Shown: positions 1 to 8,548, numbered from the stretch's first letter. The stretch is DNA of 64,000 nt from Roseiarcus sp963822215 (GCA_963822215.1 CAWGGX010000010.1:248001-312000); one strand, 5' to 3'. Numbers and translations are program-made. Notes: a model not told the origin generated them from the sequence alone.

Positions 1-2
1 CG

Positions 3-533
3 CACGAGGGCCATGCGCTGGTGACGCGGCTGGCGCTGACGCGGCTCGGCCTCGACCGGGTGTGGTGGCTAGTGACGCCGGGCAATCCGCTGAAGTCTCC
101 GGCCGAACTGGCGGCCCTGCAGGAGCGGGTCGAGGCCGCGCGCGGACTTATCGCCGGTCCGCGCGTGGCCATCACCGACATCGAGGCACAAATTGGCGCG
201 CGCTATACCTACGACACGCTCGCCTGGCTCGCCCGCCGCGCCCGGGGCGCGCGCTTCGTCTGGCTCATGGGCGCAGACAATCTGGGGCAGTTCCACCTCT
301 GGAGGCACTGGCGCGCCATCGCCGACCTGACCCCGATCGCCGTCGTCGACCGACCGGGCTCGACGCTGAGAGCCATGTCCAGCCCCGCCGCGATCGCGCT
401 CGCGCCCTGGCGGACGCCCGAACGCGACGCGCTCCGGCTCGCCGGCCGGCGGCCGCCGGCCCTCGTCTTTCTGCACGGGCCGCGGTCGGAGCTGTCTTCG
501 ACGCTGCTTCGCAAGGCCACGCCGGCGGCTTGA
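3..533 (+). CDS. nadD: Nicotinate-nucleotide adenylyltransferase, 5'-truncated by window edge
   Basis: NadD transfers AMP from ATP to nicotinate mononucleotide, giving deamido-NAD in cytosolic NAD biosynthesis. The reading frame is open from base 3 and begins with HEGHALV. This is the tail of the nucleotidyltransferase GxFxPxHxGH motif, so about 15-20 N-terminal residues lie outside the window. Further family signatures are TPGNPLK, the YTYDTLAWL segment, WLMGADNLGQFHLW (substrate-binding region) and the C-terminal SSTLLRK, which corresponds to the usual ISST-x-IR. A GTG at 21 is an internal valine and not the start. In related bacteria nadD is usually followed by rsfS and rlmH. Here it is followed by a repeat-rich gap and insertion sequences. 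Confidence 0.93.
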   Translation, partial: HEGHALVTRLALTRLGLDRVWWLVTPGNPLKSPAELAALQERVEAARGLIAGPRVAITDIEAQIGARYTYDTLAWLARRARGARFVWLMGADNLGQFHLWRHWRAIADLTPIAVVDRPGSTLRAMSSPAAIALAPWRTPERDALRLAGRRPPALVFLHGPRSELSSTLLRKATPAA

Positions 534-1105
534 ACCGGCGCCCCGCCATTTTCGAGTCCGTTTTGAGCTTTTCCAAGGGGTTGCGGCGACATTTCCAATT
601 CGCCCTTCGCCGGATAAGCGGGGGCGGGCGGCTCAAGACGGCGCTTCCCCGCTGTGAACATACGATTACACGGTCGCCAACTGTCCGCTGCACGACCGGT
701 TCGAGCGCGCCCGGCGGCGCGATTTCAGTTTCCTTCCGAAGCTTTCCAAAAATTTCCATTTCTTTGCGCGGGGACTTCAAATAATTTCCATTACTTTCCA
801 AAAGTTGCAAAAAATTTCCGCGAATCGGTACTTATCAAGGGGTTACGGGCGGACGAGACGGAAAAAAAAGCTTGCGAGCGCGCCAATCGCCGCAGGCGGC
901 CCTGACGGCCGCCACGAAGCGCCGCAGCGCGCCCATGTCCGCGCCGCGCCGGCTGAATTGCGTCGGCCGCAATCAGCAGTCGAGCCTCGTTCATTTCGTC
1001 CTCGCTTGGCCGCCCCCTTGCGGCCTCATTGTCCGATGAGAGCTAACATAGCACGGACTTCCGCGTTCCCGAAGCAGTTGTCGCATAAACCAGAAACGAT
1101 AAAGC
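534..1105. other. Gene-free stretch with clustered TTTCCA-type motifs
   Basis: I see no credible gene here; the open frames are short and match no family I recognise. The segment contains several ATTTCC/CTTTCC motifs (near 570, 593, 743, 752, 783, 793 and 813) in locally A/T-rich sequence. This loosely resembles the iterated TTCCCTGTTCCG cluster near 55.5 kb. It lies between nadD and the IS1595-type insertion. Confidence 0.5.
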
Positions 1106-2269
1106 AATCAGGAGGCTCTTATAGCGTTAATTGTTGGCACGTGGTAAAGGATGGGGGGACGGTTCGGGGCGGAGGGTTTAGCGATGGATGCGGCAGAGTT
1201 TGCCGGCTGGCTTTCGGGGATAGGGCGGTTGAGCGACGAGCAGATGGCGCTGACGCTCATCGAACTTGGGGAGTTTGCGCGGCGATCCGGTGATGTCGGC
1301 GCGCCGCCGTCTGCCGAGGCTCGGCCGGAGGCGGCGTTGTCGACCGGAAAGGGGGTGCGGCGAAAGGCTTTGGGGATCGAGCGGGACGTGTTGGCGACGA
1401 TCGGCGAGGACAAGGTCGAGCGTCTCGGCTGCGCGCATTGCGGCGCCGATGAGATTGTCGGCTGGGGTCGGTCGCACGGCTTGCCGAGGTATCGCTGCAA
1501 GGCGTGCGGGCGCACCTTCAACGCCGCGACCGGGACGGCGATGGCTCGGTTGCGCAAGAAGGATCGCTGGCTCGACCAGGCGCAGGCGATGATCGAGAGC
1601 GTCAGCCTCGCCAAGGCGGCCGAGCGCTGCGGCGTCCACCCGACCACGGCCTATCGTTGGCGGCATCGGTTCCTGAGCGCCCCGGCGCTCGACAAGCCGC
1701 AGACGTTGCGGGGGGTTGTGGAAGCGGACGAAACCTTCATTCTCGAATCGTTCAAAGGCCGGCGCTCCGGTCTGGCGCGCAAAGCCCGCAAACGCGGCGG
1801 CAAGGCGAGACATCCGGGCGCCTTTTCCGACAATATCCCCGTTCTCGTGGCCCGCGACCGTTCCGGCGCCACGATCGACGCCGTCCTGCCCGAGGACACG
1901 GCTGCGTGCATAACCCAAGCGCTCTCGAGCGCCATGTCGCCGGCAAACCTGCTCGTCTGCGACGGCGGCCGACCTTTGTGCGCTTTCGCCCGGCGCGCCA
2001 AAATTCCCGTCCGCGTCGTTCCCGCCCCGGGAAAGCCGCTGCCCGGGGAGCCCGAAATCCACATCAACAACGTCAACGCCTACCATTCGCGTCTCAAGGA
2101 GTGGTTGCGCCGCTTCCACGGCGTCGCGACCACGAACCTGCCCAACTATCTGGGTTGGCGCCGCGCTCTCGAAACCTCCGCAGAACCAAATCCACACAGC
2201 TGGATGCGCGCAGCGCTCGGCCAAGGCGCTTACCGTACCAACAGCTAACGCTATAAGAGCGAATCAGGA
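1106..2269 (+). mobile_element. IS1595-type insertion sequence with 8-bp target duplication
   Basis: The element spans 1114-2261 (1148 bp). Its ends are imperfect inverted repeats: 1115-1140 begins GCTCTTATAGCGTTA, and 2235-2260 carries the same sequence on the reverse strand, with about four mismatches in 26. The octamer AATCAGGA flanks it at 1106-1113 and 2262-2269. An 8-bp target duplication is typical of the IS1595 family. Ends, duplication and transposase all look intact, so this is probably a recent insertion. Confidence 0.88.
1184..2248 (+). CDS. IS1595 family (ISXO2-like) transposase
   Basis: A 354-residue transposase. The N-terminal part carries a zinc-ribbon (CAHC about residue 80, CKAC about residue 109), as in ISXO2-like enzymes, followed by a helix-turn-helix-like segment (AAERCGVHPTTAYRWRHRF). 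The catalytic core starts with VVEADETF (first acidic residue) and includes LLVCDGG (second). It ends with the family C-terminal block INNVNAYHSRLKEWLRRF. The start at 1184 is preferred because GGAGGG lies a few bases upstream and the protein then begins MDAAEFAGWL. An in-frame codon at 1151 would add 11 unlikely residues. It is the only gene in the element. Confidence 0.9.
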   Translation: MDAAEFAGWLSGIGRLSDEQMALTLIELGEFARRSGDVGAPPSAEARPEAALSTGKGVRRKALGIERDVLATIGEDKVERLGCAHCGADEIVGWGRSHGLPRYRCKACGRTFNAATGTAMARLRKKDRWLDQAQAMIESVSLAKAAERCGVHPTTAYRWRHRFLSAPALDKPQTLRGVVEADETFILESFKGRRSGLARKARKRGGKARHPGAFSDNIPVLVARDRSGATIDAVLPEDTAACITQALSSAMSPANLLVCDGGRPLCAFARRAKIPVRVVPAPGKPLPGEPEIHINNVNAYHSRLKEWLRRFHGVATTNLPNYLGWRRALETSAEPNPHSWMRAALGQGAYRTNS

Positions 2270-2567
2270 CATTACCGTGGGGCGGCTCAAGGAATCGGAC
2301 GGAGAGGGCGCTGGTTCCAGGCGTTCTTCAACAGCTGCTCCGCGCGCCGCCCCCGCGCCCAGTTGATGCAACCAAAGCGCGAAAAATCGCAGACCGCCAA
2401 AACGTCAGATCGGCCAACCGCTGCTTTTAGGCTAAATTGTCCTACGCGTTCCCCGGCGACTTGGAGATCCAGCAATTCTAAAAGTGGTTCATTTTTGGGA
2501 TTGAACGAAGCCGCTATCGCGGCGGAAGCGGAAGCGAGCGGATGATCGGCGGGATGGAGTGAATGTC

Positions 2568-2616
2568 CTCCTGCCTGAGAGGATGGGGTGTTCAGTAGCC
2601 CCCTCTCAGGCAGGAG
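2568..2616 (+). promoter_or_regulatory. Hairpin that sequesters the integrase ribosome-binding site
   Basis: CTCCTGCCTGAGAGG at 2568-2582 is perfectly complementary to CCTCTCAGGCAGGAG at 2602-2616, with a 19-nt loop. The right arm contains the CAGGAG ribosome-binding site, 6 bases before the ATG at 2623. A transcript reading in from outside would fold and hide this site. The same sequence may also be the left terminus of the IS91-type element. Confidence 0.65.
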
Positions 2617-2622
2617 TTTCAG

Positions 2623-3483
2623 ATGGCCGAGATGAGCCCTCTGCGTCGCGGGATGGTCGAGGACATGACGATCCGCAATCTGTCGCCGGCGACCCAGCAA
2701 TCGTACATCCACGCGGTTTCGAAGTTCAGCCGATATTTCGGCCATTCGCCGGATCGGCTCGGGTTGGAAGACGTCCGCGCCTACCAGGTGCATTTGATCT
2801 CGAAAGGGATCTCCTGGGCGTCGCTCAATCAGGTCGTGTGCGCGCTGCGTTTCTTCTACGGGGTGACGCTCGGCGACGAGGCGATCCCGGAGCGGATCGC
2901 CTACGCCCGCGAGCCGCGCAAGCTGCCGGCCGTGTTGAGCGCCGGCGAAGTCGTCCGCTTTCTTGAAGCCGTCTCGAGCCTCAAGGCTCGGGTCGCGCTG
3001 ACCACCGCCTATGCCGCAGGCTTGCGGGTGTCAGAGGTCGTCGGCCTGAAGGCGCCCGACATCGACAGCGACCGCATGGTCATCCGGGTCGAATGCGGCA
3101 AGGGCGGCAAGGAGCGCTACGTCATGTTGTCCGAGCAATTGCTCGGCATCCTGCGCAGCTACTGGCGTCTCGCGCATCCCGAACGGTTTTTGTTCCCGGG
3201 TCGCGACAAGCACAGGCCGATCGAGCCGACGGTCCTGCACGCCGCCTGCCGTTCGGCGCGCGTCGCGGCCGGCATCGACAAGCGCGTGAGCGTGCACGTT
3301 CTGCGCCACAGCTTCGCGACCCATCTCCTGGAGAGCGGCGTCGACATTCGCATCATCCAGGTCTTGCTCGGACACGAGAATCTGTCGACGACGGCGCGCT
3401 ACACGCACGTGTCATCGCAGGTGATCGCCAGGACTGAGAGCCCTCTCGACCGGCTCTCGCTGCAGGTGACGCCGCCGGAGTAG
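2623..3483 (+). CDS. Tyrosine-type recombinase/integrase of the IS91-type element
   Basis: A 286-residue XerC/D-like integrase. The N-terminal SAM-like DNA-binding domain (about 1-95) begins MAEMSPLRRGMVEDM. The catalytic domain shows the expected R-H-R-H-Y set: Arg in AAGLRVSEV, HVLRHSFATHL (His and second Arg), LLGHENLSTTARYTHV (His and the nucleophile Tyr). Nothing is truncated. It is followed after 3 bp by the IS91 transposase, so the two are probably co-transcribed. Integrase-IS91 pairs recur in proteobacterial elements, but the integrase's role in transposition is not established from this sequence. Its translation start sits behind a hairpin. Confidence 0.9.
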   Translation: MAEMSPLRRGMVEDMTIRNLSPATQQSYIHAVSKFSRYFGHSPDRLGLEDVRAYQVHLISKGISWASLNQVVCALRFFYGVTLGDEAIPERIAYAREPRKLPAVLSAGEVVRFLEAVSSLKARVALTTAYAAGLRVSEVVGLKAPDIDSDRMVIRVECGKGGKERYVMLSEQLLGILRSYWRLAHPERFLFPGRDKHRPIEPTVLHAACRSARVAAGIDKRVSVHVLRHSFATHLLESGVDIRIIQVLLGHENLSTTARYTHVSSQVIARTESPLDRLSLQVTPPE

Positions 3484-3486
3484 CCG

Positions 3487-4659
3487 GTGACGGCGCGGCC
3501 GGCGTTCGAACTGGCCGATGTCTTCCACCGTCACGGCGAGACTTACGAACGAGCGAACGCCGGACATCTCGGGCGCGTCGAGCGGCGCGTGATCGGAGCG
3601 ATCACGGCCTGCCGCACGGCGTCGCTCGGCGGTCATGTCGAGCTCTGCGACGATTGCGGGCTCACCCGCATCGCTTACAACTCGTGCAGAAACCGCCATT
3701 GCGGGAAGTGTCAGGGGTCGGCGCGCGCGGAGTGGCTCGCTGCTCGTCAGGCCGAACTGCTGCCGGTTCCCTACTTCCACGTGGTCTTCACCCTGCCGCC
3801 GGCGGCGGCCGGGATCGCTTTCCAGAACAAGCAAACGGTCTACGGCCTGTTGATGCGCGCCGCCGCCCAGGCGCTCATGACGCTTGCCGCCGAGCGTCTG
3901 GGCGCCAGGATCGGCCTCATCGCCGTCCTGCATACCTGGGGACAGACGCTGACCCACCACCCCCATGTCCATTGTCTGGTTCCCGGCGGCGGCGTTGCCC
4001 TCGATGGTCAGCGATGGGTCTGCAAACCCAACTTCCTGCTCTCCGTCCGCGCCCTGTCGAAGACCTTCCGCCGCCTGTTCCTCGACGGCCTGGAAACCGC
4101 TTTCCGGCGCGGCGAACTCGGTTTCTTCGGCGACCTGGTCCCGCTCGCCGAGGCCGCCGCGTTCGCCGAACGCATGCGCGCTCTGCGCCAAGGCCCCTTC
4201 GTCGTCTACGCCAAGCCGCCATTCGGCGGACCCGCGCGCGTGCTCGCCTATCTCGCCCGCTACACGCATCGAACCGCCATCGCCAATACGAGGCTCGTAG
4301 TCGTCGGCGACGATGAAGTCGCGTTCTCCTACAAGGACTATCGTCGCGGCGGGCGCCCCCGCGTCATGCGCCTCGCCCCGCACGAGTTCATCCGGCGTTT
4401 CCTGCTCCACGTCCTGCCCGACGGCTTTCACCGCATCCGGCACTACGGCTTTCTCGCCAAGGGCGACCGAGGCGAGAGCCTCGCGCGCTTGCGCCGCCTG
4501 CTTCAGCCCCAGCCGACCGGCGAGCCCGCCGCCGCCAGCGAGCCACAGCCAGACAAACACGCCCGCGAGCCGTTTGCCCGCTGCCCGGATTGCGGCGGTC
4601 TCATGCGCCGCATCGGCCTCGTTGACCCGGCCGCCGCATTCCGCTGCGACACATCATGA
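3487..4659 (+). CDS. IS91 family transposase
   Basis: A 390-residue replication-initiator-like transposase. The N-terminal zinc-binding domain has two CxxC pairs (CDDCGLTRI and CRNRHCGKCQG, about residues 55-80). The HUH motif is visible as THHPHVHCLVPGGG (about 160). The catalytic tyrosine region is YLARYTHRTAIANTRL (about 257-272). A further CPDCGG zinc pair lies near the C terminus (about 365). The start is GTG at 3487, directly after the integrase stop. The length is normal for the family, so the protein should be functional. Confidence 0.92.
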   Translation: MTARPAFELADVFHRHGETYERANAGHLGRVERRVIGAITACRTASLGGHVELCDDCGLTRIAYNSCRNRHCGKCQGSARAEWLAARQAELLPVPYFHVVFTLPPAAAGIAFQNKQTVYGLLMRAAAQALMTLAAERLGARIGLIAVLHTWGQTLTHHPHVHCLVPGGGVALDGQRWVCKPNFLLSVRALSKTFRRLFLDGLETAFRRGELGFFGDLVPLAEAAAFAERMRALRQGPFVVYAKPPFGGPARVLAYLARYTHRTAIANTRLVVVGDDEVAFSYKDYRRGGRPRVMRLAPHEFIRRFLLHVLPDGFHRIRHYGFLAKGDRGESLARLRRLLQPQPTGEPAAASEPQPDKHAREPFARCPDCGGLMRRIGLVDPAAAFRCDTS

Positions 4660-5000
4660 CCTCGAGTCTCGCCCCCACCTCGATCGCCCGTCCTCGCCCC
4701 CACCACCAAGCCGCTCAAGCCGCCGGCGATGAGGCTTCTTGCCGTCGCCGCTCCGCTTCGACCCAGATCCCCTCTCTGCTAACCCTCCAGAGCGCGCCCG
4801 AATCCCGCCGCCGCGCCTCCGAACCGCTCAACGGTCTCCTCCAGCTGAACGCGCAGGGCAAAGACGCGCCGTCAAACCCGAGCGCCCTCGCGCGCTTTCC
4901 CCATAGCGCCTGACCGGCCCGCGCCTTCGTTCAATCCGGCTTATGTGAGGTCGCCTTCCCTGGCCCACAAACCTGTGCGCCGGCGACCTCACATAACCCT
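4660..5000. other. 3' non-coding end of the IS91-type element with terminal hairpin
   Basis: About 340 bp without a convincing gene. The last 56 bases (4941-4996) form a perfect 15-bp inverted repeat separated by 26 bases, the likely terminator end of the rolling-circle element. The sequence between is C-rich and otherwise featureless. Confidence 0.6.
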
Positions 5001-5040
5001 CCAGATTCACAAATCGGGGGAAACATGATTCACGCTGGGG

Positions 5041-6348
5041 ATGGAGATTTTGGCGGGGCTACTTTCTGGCCTGAGGGCGGTTTGCGCTGGGTTCCCGGAC
5101 CCTCGCAAGGGGCGGAGCGGCAATATCGCCATGGCGGATTTCGGGCTGTCGGCGTTCGCCCTGTTCTTCATGCAGAGCGCGTCGTTTCTGTCCTTCCAGC
5201 GGGCGCTGGAGAGAGGCCAGGGACGGTCCAACTGCCAGACCTTGTTCGGAATTGAGAAAATCCCTTCCGACAATTACATCAGGGACATGCTCGACGGCGC
5301 GGACCCTGCTCTGCTCGCGCCCTGCTTCGAGAACATGGAGCGGCTGCTGTTCGAACCCGCAATGCGCGAGGCCTTCGGGCGTCTGGGCGGGCGGACGCTC
5401 GTGGCGCTAGACGGGACCGAGTATTTCTGCAGCCAGAAGATCACTTGCCCGCATTGCCAGACGCGCAAACGCGGCAACGGCAAGATCGAGAGCTATCATT
5501 CCATGCTGGCCGCGACCGTGGTCGCGCCGGGACATTCCAAGGTCGTCCCCCTGAGCCCCGAGTTCATCGTCAAGCAGGACGGCGCTGAGAAGCAGGACTG
5601 CGAGCGCAACGCCGTCAAACGCTGGCATGAGAAGCACGGCGCGCGCCTGAAACCGTTGCGCCCGGTGTATCTCGCCGACGATCTGTTCGCCTGCCAGAGC
5701 GTGGTCGAGAGGCTCGTCGCAAGCGGCGACGATTTCCTCTTCACCTGCAAGGAGACCTCGCACAAGGCGCTCTACGACTTCATCGACGGCTGCGAGTTCG
5801 AGCGCCACGAGGTCAAGGTCCGCAAGGGCAAGACGCACGAAACGCACCGCTATCGCTTCATCGAAAAGGTCCCGTTGCGCGACGGCGAGGACGCCGTGCT
5901 GATCAACTGGATCGGCTTCAAGATTTTGGACGCCAAGGGCGTCGTGAAATACAGGACGGCCTTCGTCACTTCGTTGCCGGTCACAAAAGCCAACGTCGCC
6001 GAGATTGTCGTCTGCGGCCGCGCGAGGTGGAAGATCGAGAACGAAAGCTTCAACGTCCTGAAAAACCACGGCTACGAACTCGAACACAATTTCGGCCATG
6101 GCGAGACCTATCTGGCCATGACGCTCGCCGCCCTCAACATGCTCGCCTTCGCCTGGCACACCGTGCTCGACCTCACCGAGCCGCCCTGGCGCAAGGCCAG
6201 AGAAGCGGCGGAAAAGCGAACCAGCTTCTTCGCCTATATCGCAACCTTGACGAGCTTCGTCGTCTTCCCCGCCTGGTCCGACCTCCTCGAAGCCCTCGCT
6301 ACCTTCACCATCCCGCCCGATCTCCTCTCTGTCCAAAAAAACGAATGA
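5041..6348 (+). CDS. DDE transposase, IS4-like
   Basis: A 435-residue transposase. Catalytic acids are placed at LVALDGTEYF (about residue 124), VYLADDLFACQ (about 206) and the C-terminal RWKIENESFNVLKNHGYELEHN block (about 330-350), which resembles the IS4 YREK region. A CPHCQTRKRG segment near residue 140 may bind metal. The ATG at 5041 is about 45 bp downstream of the IS91 right end, so its native promoter may have been displaced. Length and motifs argue it is complete. Such proteins are also annotated as ISNCY; the terminal repeats and 10-bp duplication favour IS4. Confidence 0.85.
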   Translation: MEILAGLLSGLRAVCAGFPDPRKGRSGNIAMADFGLSAFALFFMQSASFLSFQRALERGQGRSNCQTLFGIEKIPSDNYIRDMLDGADPALLAPCFENMERLLFEPAMREAFGRLGGRTLVALDGTEYFCSQKITCPHCQTRKRGNGKIESYHSMLAATVVAPGHSKVVPLSPEFIVKQDGAEKQDCERNAVKRWHEKHGARLKPLRPVYLADDLFACQSVVERLVASGDDFLFTCKETSHKALYDFIDGCEFERHEVKVRKGKTHETHRYRFIEKVPLRDGEDAVLINWIGFKILDAKGVVKYRTAFVTSLPVTKANVAEIVVCGRARWKIENESFNVLKNHGYELEHNFGHGETYLAMTLAALNMLAFAWHTVLDLTEPPWRKAREAAEKRTSFFAYIATLTSFVVFPAWSDLLEALATFTIPPDLLSVQKNE

Positions 6349-6390
6349 GAAACAACCCACGGGGGACTTTTAGAATCGCTCTTGGAGATC

Positions 6391-6440
6391 ACCGTCCCCG
6401 CGGATCAAGTCCGCAACTCCTCGCGATGACGGACCCACAG
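6391..6440. repeat. REP-like sequence at the IS4 target site
   Basis: GCGGATCAAGTCCGC forms a 6-bp stem, and CTCCTCGCGATGACGG follows. On the reverse strand this reads as the common GTCATCGCGAGGAG type of REP sequence, also seen near 42.27, 43.96 and 60.63 kb. The IS4-type element inserted directly next to it. Confidence 0.45.
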
Positions 6441-6632
6441 GCGCCCAACTCGACAGGCGCCAAAATCAAGCCGTCCGGCAGCAAACACGTCAATGTTCGG
6501 CGGCGCCTTTGTTGCCGACGACGACCGCCTGCCTCACGGCGTCAATGACGCAGCGCCTTTCGCCAGCAGCCTCGGGCAAGCCCGAACGCGTAGGACGGCG
6601 CCGGTCGAGTCTGTCTCTAAGAGTCTGTTCCC

Positions 6633-7457
6633 GTGTCGTCGCAAAGATCCGACATCCGCCGCTCCCCCCTCAAGGCGGCCGCCGCCGCTGCCCTCGCCCT
6701 CGCCGCATTGGCGCTCGGCGGATGCGACAGCTTCGGCGATCGCACTGGCTCCATCCGGCCCGCGACAGCGGCCGCGCCCGCAGCCGATGCGGACCTGCGC
6801 GCCTACGCCGAGGCGTGCCGAGATCGCTACGAACGCAATCCGGGCGAGAAGGCGGCCTCTATCGACTACGCCCGCGCATTGCGCAAGTTCGCCCGCACCA
6901 GCGAGGCGGTCGCCGTCATGCAGGCGGCGGCGATCAAGGCGCCAAAGGATGAACAGGTGCTCGGCGAATACGGCAAGGCTTTGGCGGACGACGGCCAACT
7001 TGCTCACGCCAAGGACGTGCTGACCCGGGCGTATACGGCCGACGATCCGAAATGGGATGTGCTCTCAGTGCAGGGCGCGGTCGCCGACCGGATGGGCGAT
7101 CACGATGCCGCCATGGGCTATTATCGCGAGGCGCTGAAGATCGCCCCGAACGAGCCGGGCGTACTGACCAACATGGGCCTGTCGCTTGCGCTGACGAAGC
7201 AATTGCCCGAAGCGGAGCGCATTCTCCGGCAGGCCGCGGCGAGCCCTCGGGCGGACGCCACCACCCGTGGCGACCTCGCGCTCGTCCTGGCGCTCGAGGG
7301 CAAATACGCGGAGGCCGAGGGGGTCGGCGAGACCGATCTTTCTCCCGAGGCGGCGCGCGCCAATGTCGAGGCGATCAAACGCATGGCGATCAGCAGCGGC
7401 GTTCCGCGCCGATTGACCGGCGTTTCCGATCCGGCGCTCGCCCCCCGTTCGCCTTGA
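6633..7457 (+). CDS. Tetratricopeptide-repeat lipoprotein, TadD-like
   Basis: A 274-residue secreted lipoprotein. The N terminus has a charged start, a hydrophobic stretch and an LALGGC lipobox with the modified Cys near residue 31, so it should be anchored in an envelope membrane. Residues about 55-230 are helical TPR repeats, for example GDHDAAMGYYREALKIAPNEPGVLTNMG. The arrangement resembles TadD, the pilotin-like lipoprotein of Flp/Tad pilus systems. No other tad gene is nearby, so a general TPR scaffold role is equally possible. The start is GTG at 6633; the reading frame fits the lipobox position. Confidence 0.75.
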   Translation: MSSQRSDIRRSPLKAAAAAALALAALALGGCDSFGDRTGSIRPATAAAPAADADLRAYAEACRDRYERNPGEKAASIDYARALRKFARTSEAVAVMQAAAIKAPKDEQVLGEYGKALADDGQLAHAKDVLTRAYTADDPKWDVLSVQGAVADRMGDHDAAMGYYREALKIAPNEPGVLTNMGLSLALTKQLPEAERILRQAAASPRADATTRGDLALVLALEGKYAEAEGVGETDLSPEAARANVEAIKRMAISSGVPRRLTGVSDPALAPRSP

Positions 7458-7576
7458 CCCGCATGCGCAATCCCTCCGGCCCGAGGCCAGCGATGCCGCC
7501 GCGTGTCCGTTCGCCAGTCAAGCAGCGCAGACGCATGGCGAAGTCTTGCGCCTTGGTGTCTTCCGCAGGTCCAACC

Positions 7577-8548
7577 CTACTCGTCATGATCGCCGAGCGA
7601 CGAGGTCGGCGACGTATCGATGCTGTAGCCGGCGCCGGCGGGGAGCACGGGCGGGGCCGGATCGGTCTCGCCGACTGGCGGCGGCAGGGCGCCGTCAGGG
7701 CCAGCCTCCGGCCCGATCGAGGCGGGAGGGAGCGACGCGGGGGCGAGCGGAGCGGGGGCCAAAGCGACGGCGCGCTTGTCGCCAACGCCGGCGATGTCGA
7801 GCGGCTCCTCGATTTCTGGCGCGGGCGGCAGGCCGTCGGGCGCCGCGGGCGGCGGCAGGAGGCCCGGCTCCGGCGTCGGCCTGCAAATGTGGCGCGGGCC
7901 GGTGTTGGTCGAGCCGTGGTTGGCCAGATCGAGATGGATGTGGTTGTAGTGGAACACGTCCGCGCCCGGTCCGAGCACGGTGGTGAAATACTTGCAGGCG
8001 CCGGCATGGGCCTCGTGCAGAAAGGCGGCCTCCTGCGTGCCGGCGCTCTTCCAGTCGCTGACGTATTTGATCGTCCGCCCGTCGGCGAGGGTGAAGCCGG
8101 CGACGTCCACTGCATTGCCGAAGGCGTGTTCGGACAGCCGCGCGCCCGGCTCGTTGTCGATCGAACGGCAGGAATAGGCGCCGAACACGTTGACGGCCGC
8201 GACCCTCTGGCCGAGGCGCGCCTCGGCGTCCGGCTGCACGATGTCGCGCAGCCACGCTTCGAGCGCCGGGATCATCGGGCAGTCGATGGTCAGCGTCTTG
8301 TCCACGCCGACCTTGCCGTCGTCGAGCGCCGAAACCTTCAGCGGCCTCGTCATCCCGCAGATGCCGGGGCCGTCGATCTCGTGCGACGGGACGATATATT
8401 CCGAGAGCTTGACGAGGTTCCGGGCGAAGCAGGCGTTCTCCGCCTGGGCGCGCCAGGCCGGCCGTTCCTGACGGCCGAAGAACCCGCAGCCCGTGAGGGT
8501 CAGGGCGACCGCAGAGGCAACAACCAATGGCCGAACGCAACGCGCCAT
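7577..8548 (-). CDS. Extensin-like C-terminal domain lipoprotein
   Basis: A 323-residue protein. The start at 8548 gives MARCVRPLVVASAVALTLTGCGF, a lipoprotein signal with Cys at about 21. The central 190 residues match the bacterial extensin-like domain: conserved CRSIDNEPGARLSEHAFGNA, VDVAGFTL, FLHEAHAGACKYFTTVLGPG and YNHIHLDL. Histidine and aspartate residues of this type resemble a D-Ala-D-Ala carboxypeptidase/VanY-like metal site, so a peptidoglycan role is plausible but inferred. The C-terminal about 100 residues are proline- and alanine-rich and probably disordered. It is divergent from the DUF1007 gene. Confidence 0.8.
   Translation of the reverse strand: MARCVRPLVVASAVALTLTGCGFFGRQERPAWRAQAENACFARNLVKLSEYIVPSHEIDGPGICGMTRPLKVSALDDGKVGVDKTLTIDCPMIPALEAWLRDIVQPDAEARLGQRVAAVNVFGAYSCRSIDNEPGARLSEHAFGNAVDVAGFTLADGRTIKYVSDWKSAGTQEAAFLHEAHAGACKYFTTVLGPGADVFHYNHIHLDLANHGSTNTGPRHICRPTPEPGLLPPPAAPDGLPPAPEIEEPLDIAGVGDKRAVALAPAPLAPASLPPASIGPEAGPDGALPPPVGETDPAPPVLPAGAGYSIDTSPTSSLGDHDE

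Larger units (their letters stand above)
2568..4996 (+). mobile_element. IS91-type element with tyrosine integrase and Y-type transposase
   Basis: The boundaries are inferred from strong hairpins at each end: 2568-2582/2602-2616 (15-bp perfect stem) and 4941-4955/4982-4996 (15-bp perfect stem starting TTATGTGAGGTCGCC). IS91-family elements use rolling-circle transposition and have hairpin-like termini rather than inverted terminal repeats. The two genes inside are a tyrosine recombinase and an IS91 transposase only 3 bp apart. The exact terminal bases cannot be fixed from a single copy. Confidence 0.7.
2460..6390 (+). mobile_element. IS4-type element (2471-6380) interrupted by an IS91-type element
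   Basis: The end at 2471-2485 (AGCAATTCTAAAAGT) and the reverse complement of 6366-6380 (AGCGATTCTAAAAGT) match at 14 of 15 positions. Immediately outside both ends is the 10-mer CTTGGAGATC, at 2460-2469 and 6381-6390. A target duplication of about 10 bp fits the IS4 family, and the transposase at 5041-6348 is DDE/IS4-like. The left non-coding end (2486-2567) is separated from its transposase by the IS91-type element at about 2568-4996. The IS4-type element therefore landed first and was later split. Confidence 0.72.

Noticed and set aside
2287..2500. Minus-strand frame ending ARGRRAEQLLKNAWNQ as a possible gene fragment
   Set aside because: It looks partly protein-like, but I recognise no family. 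It is interrupted by the IS4 end, and upstream the frame runs into REP-like sequence.
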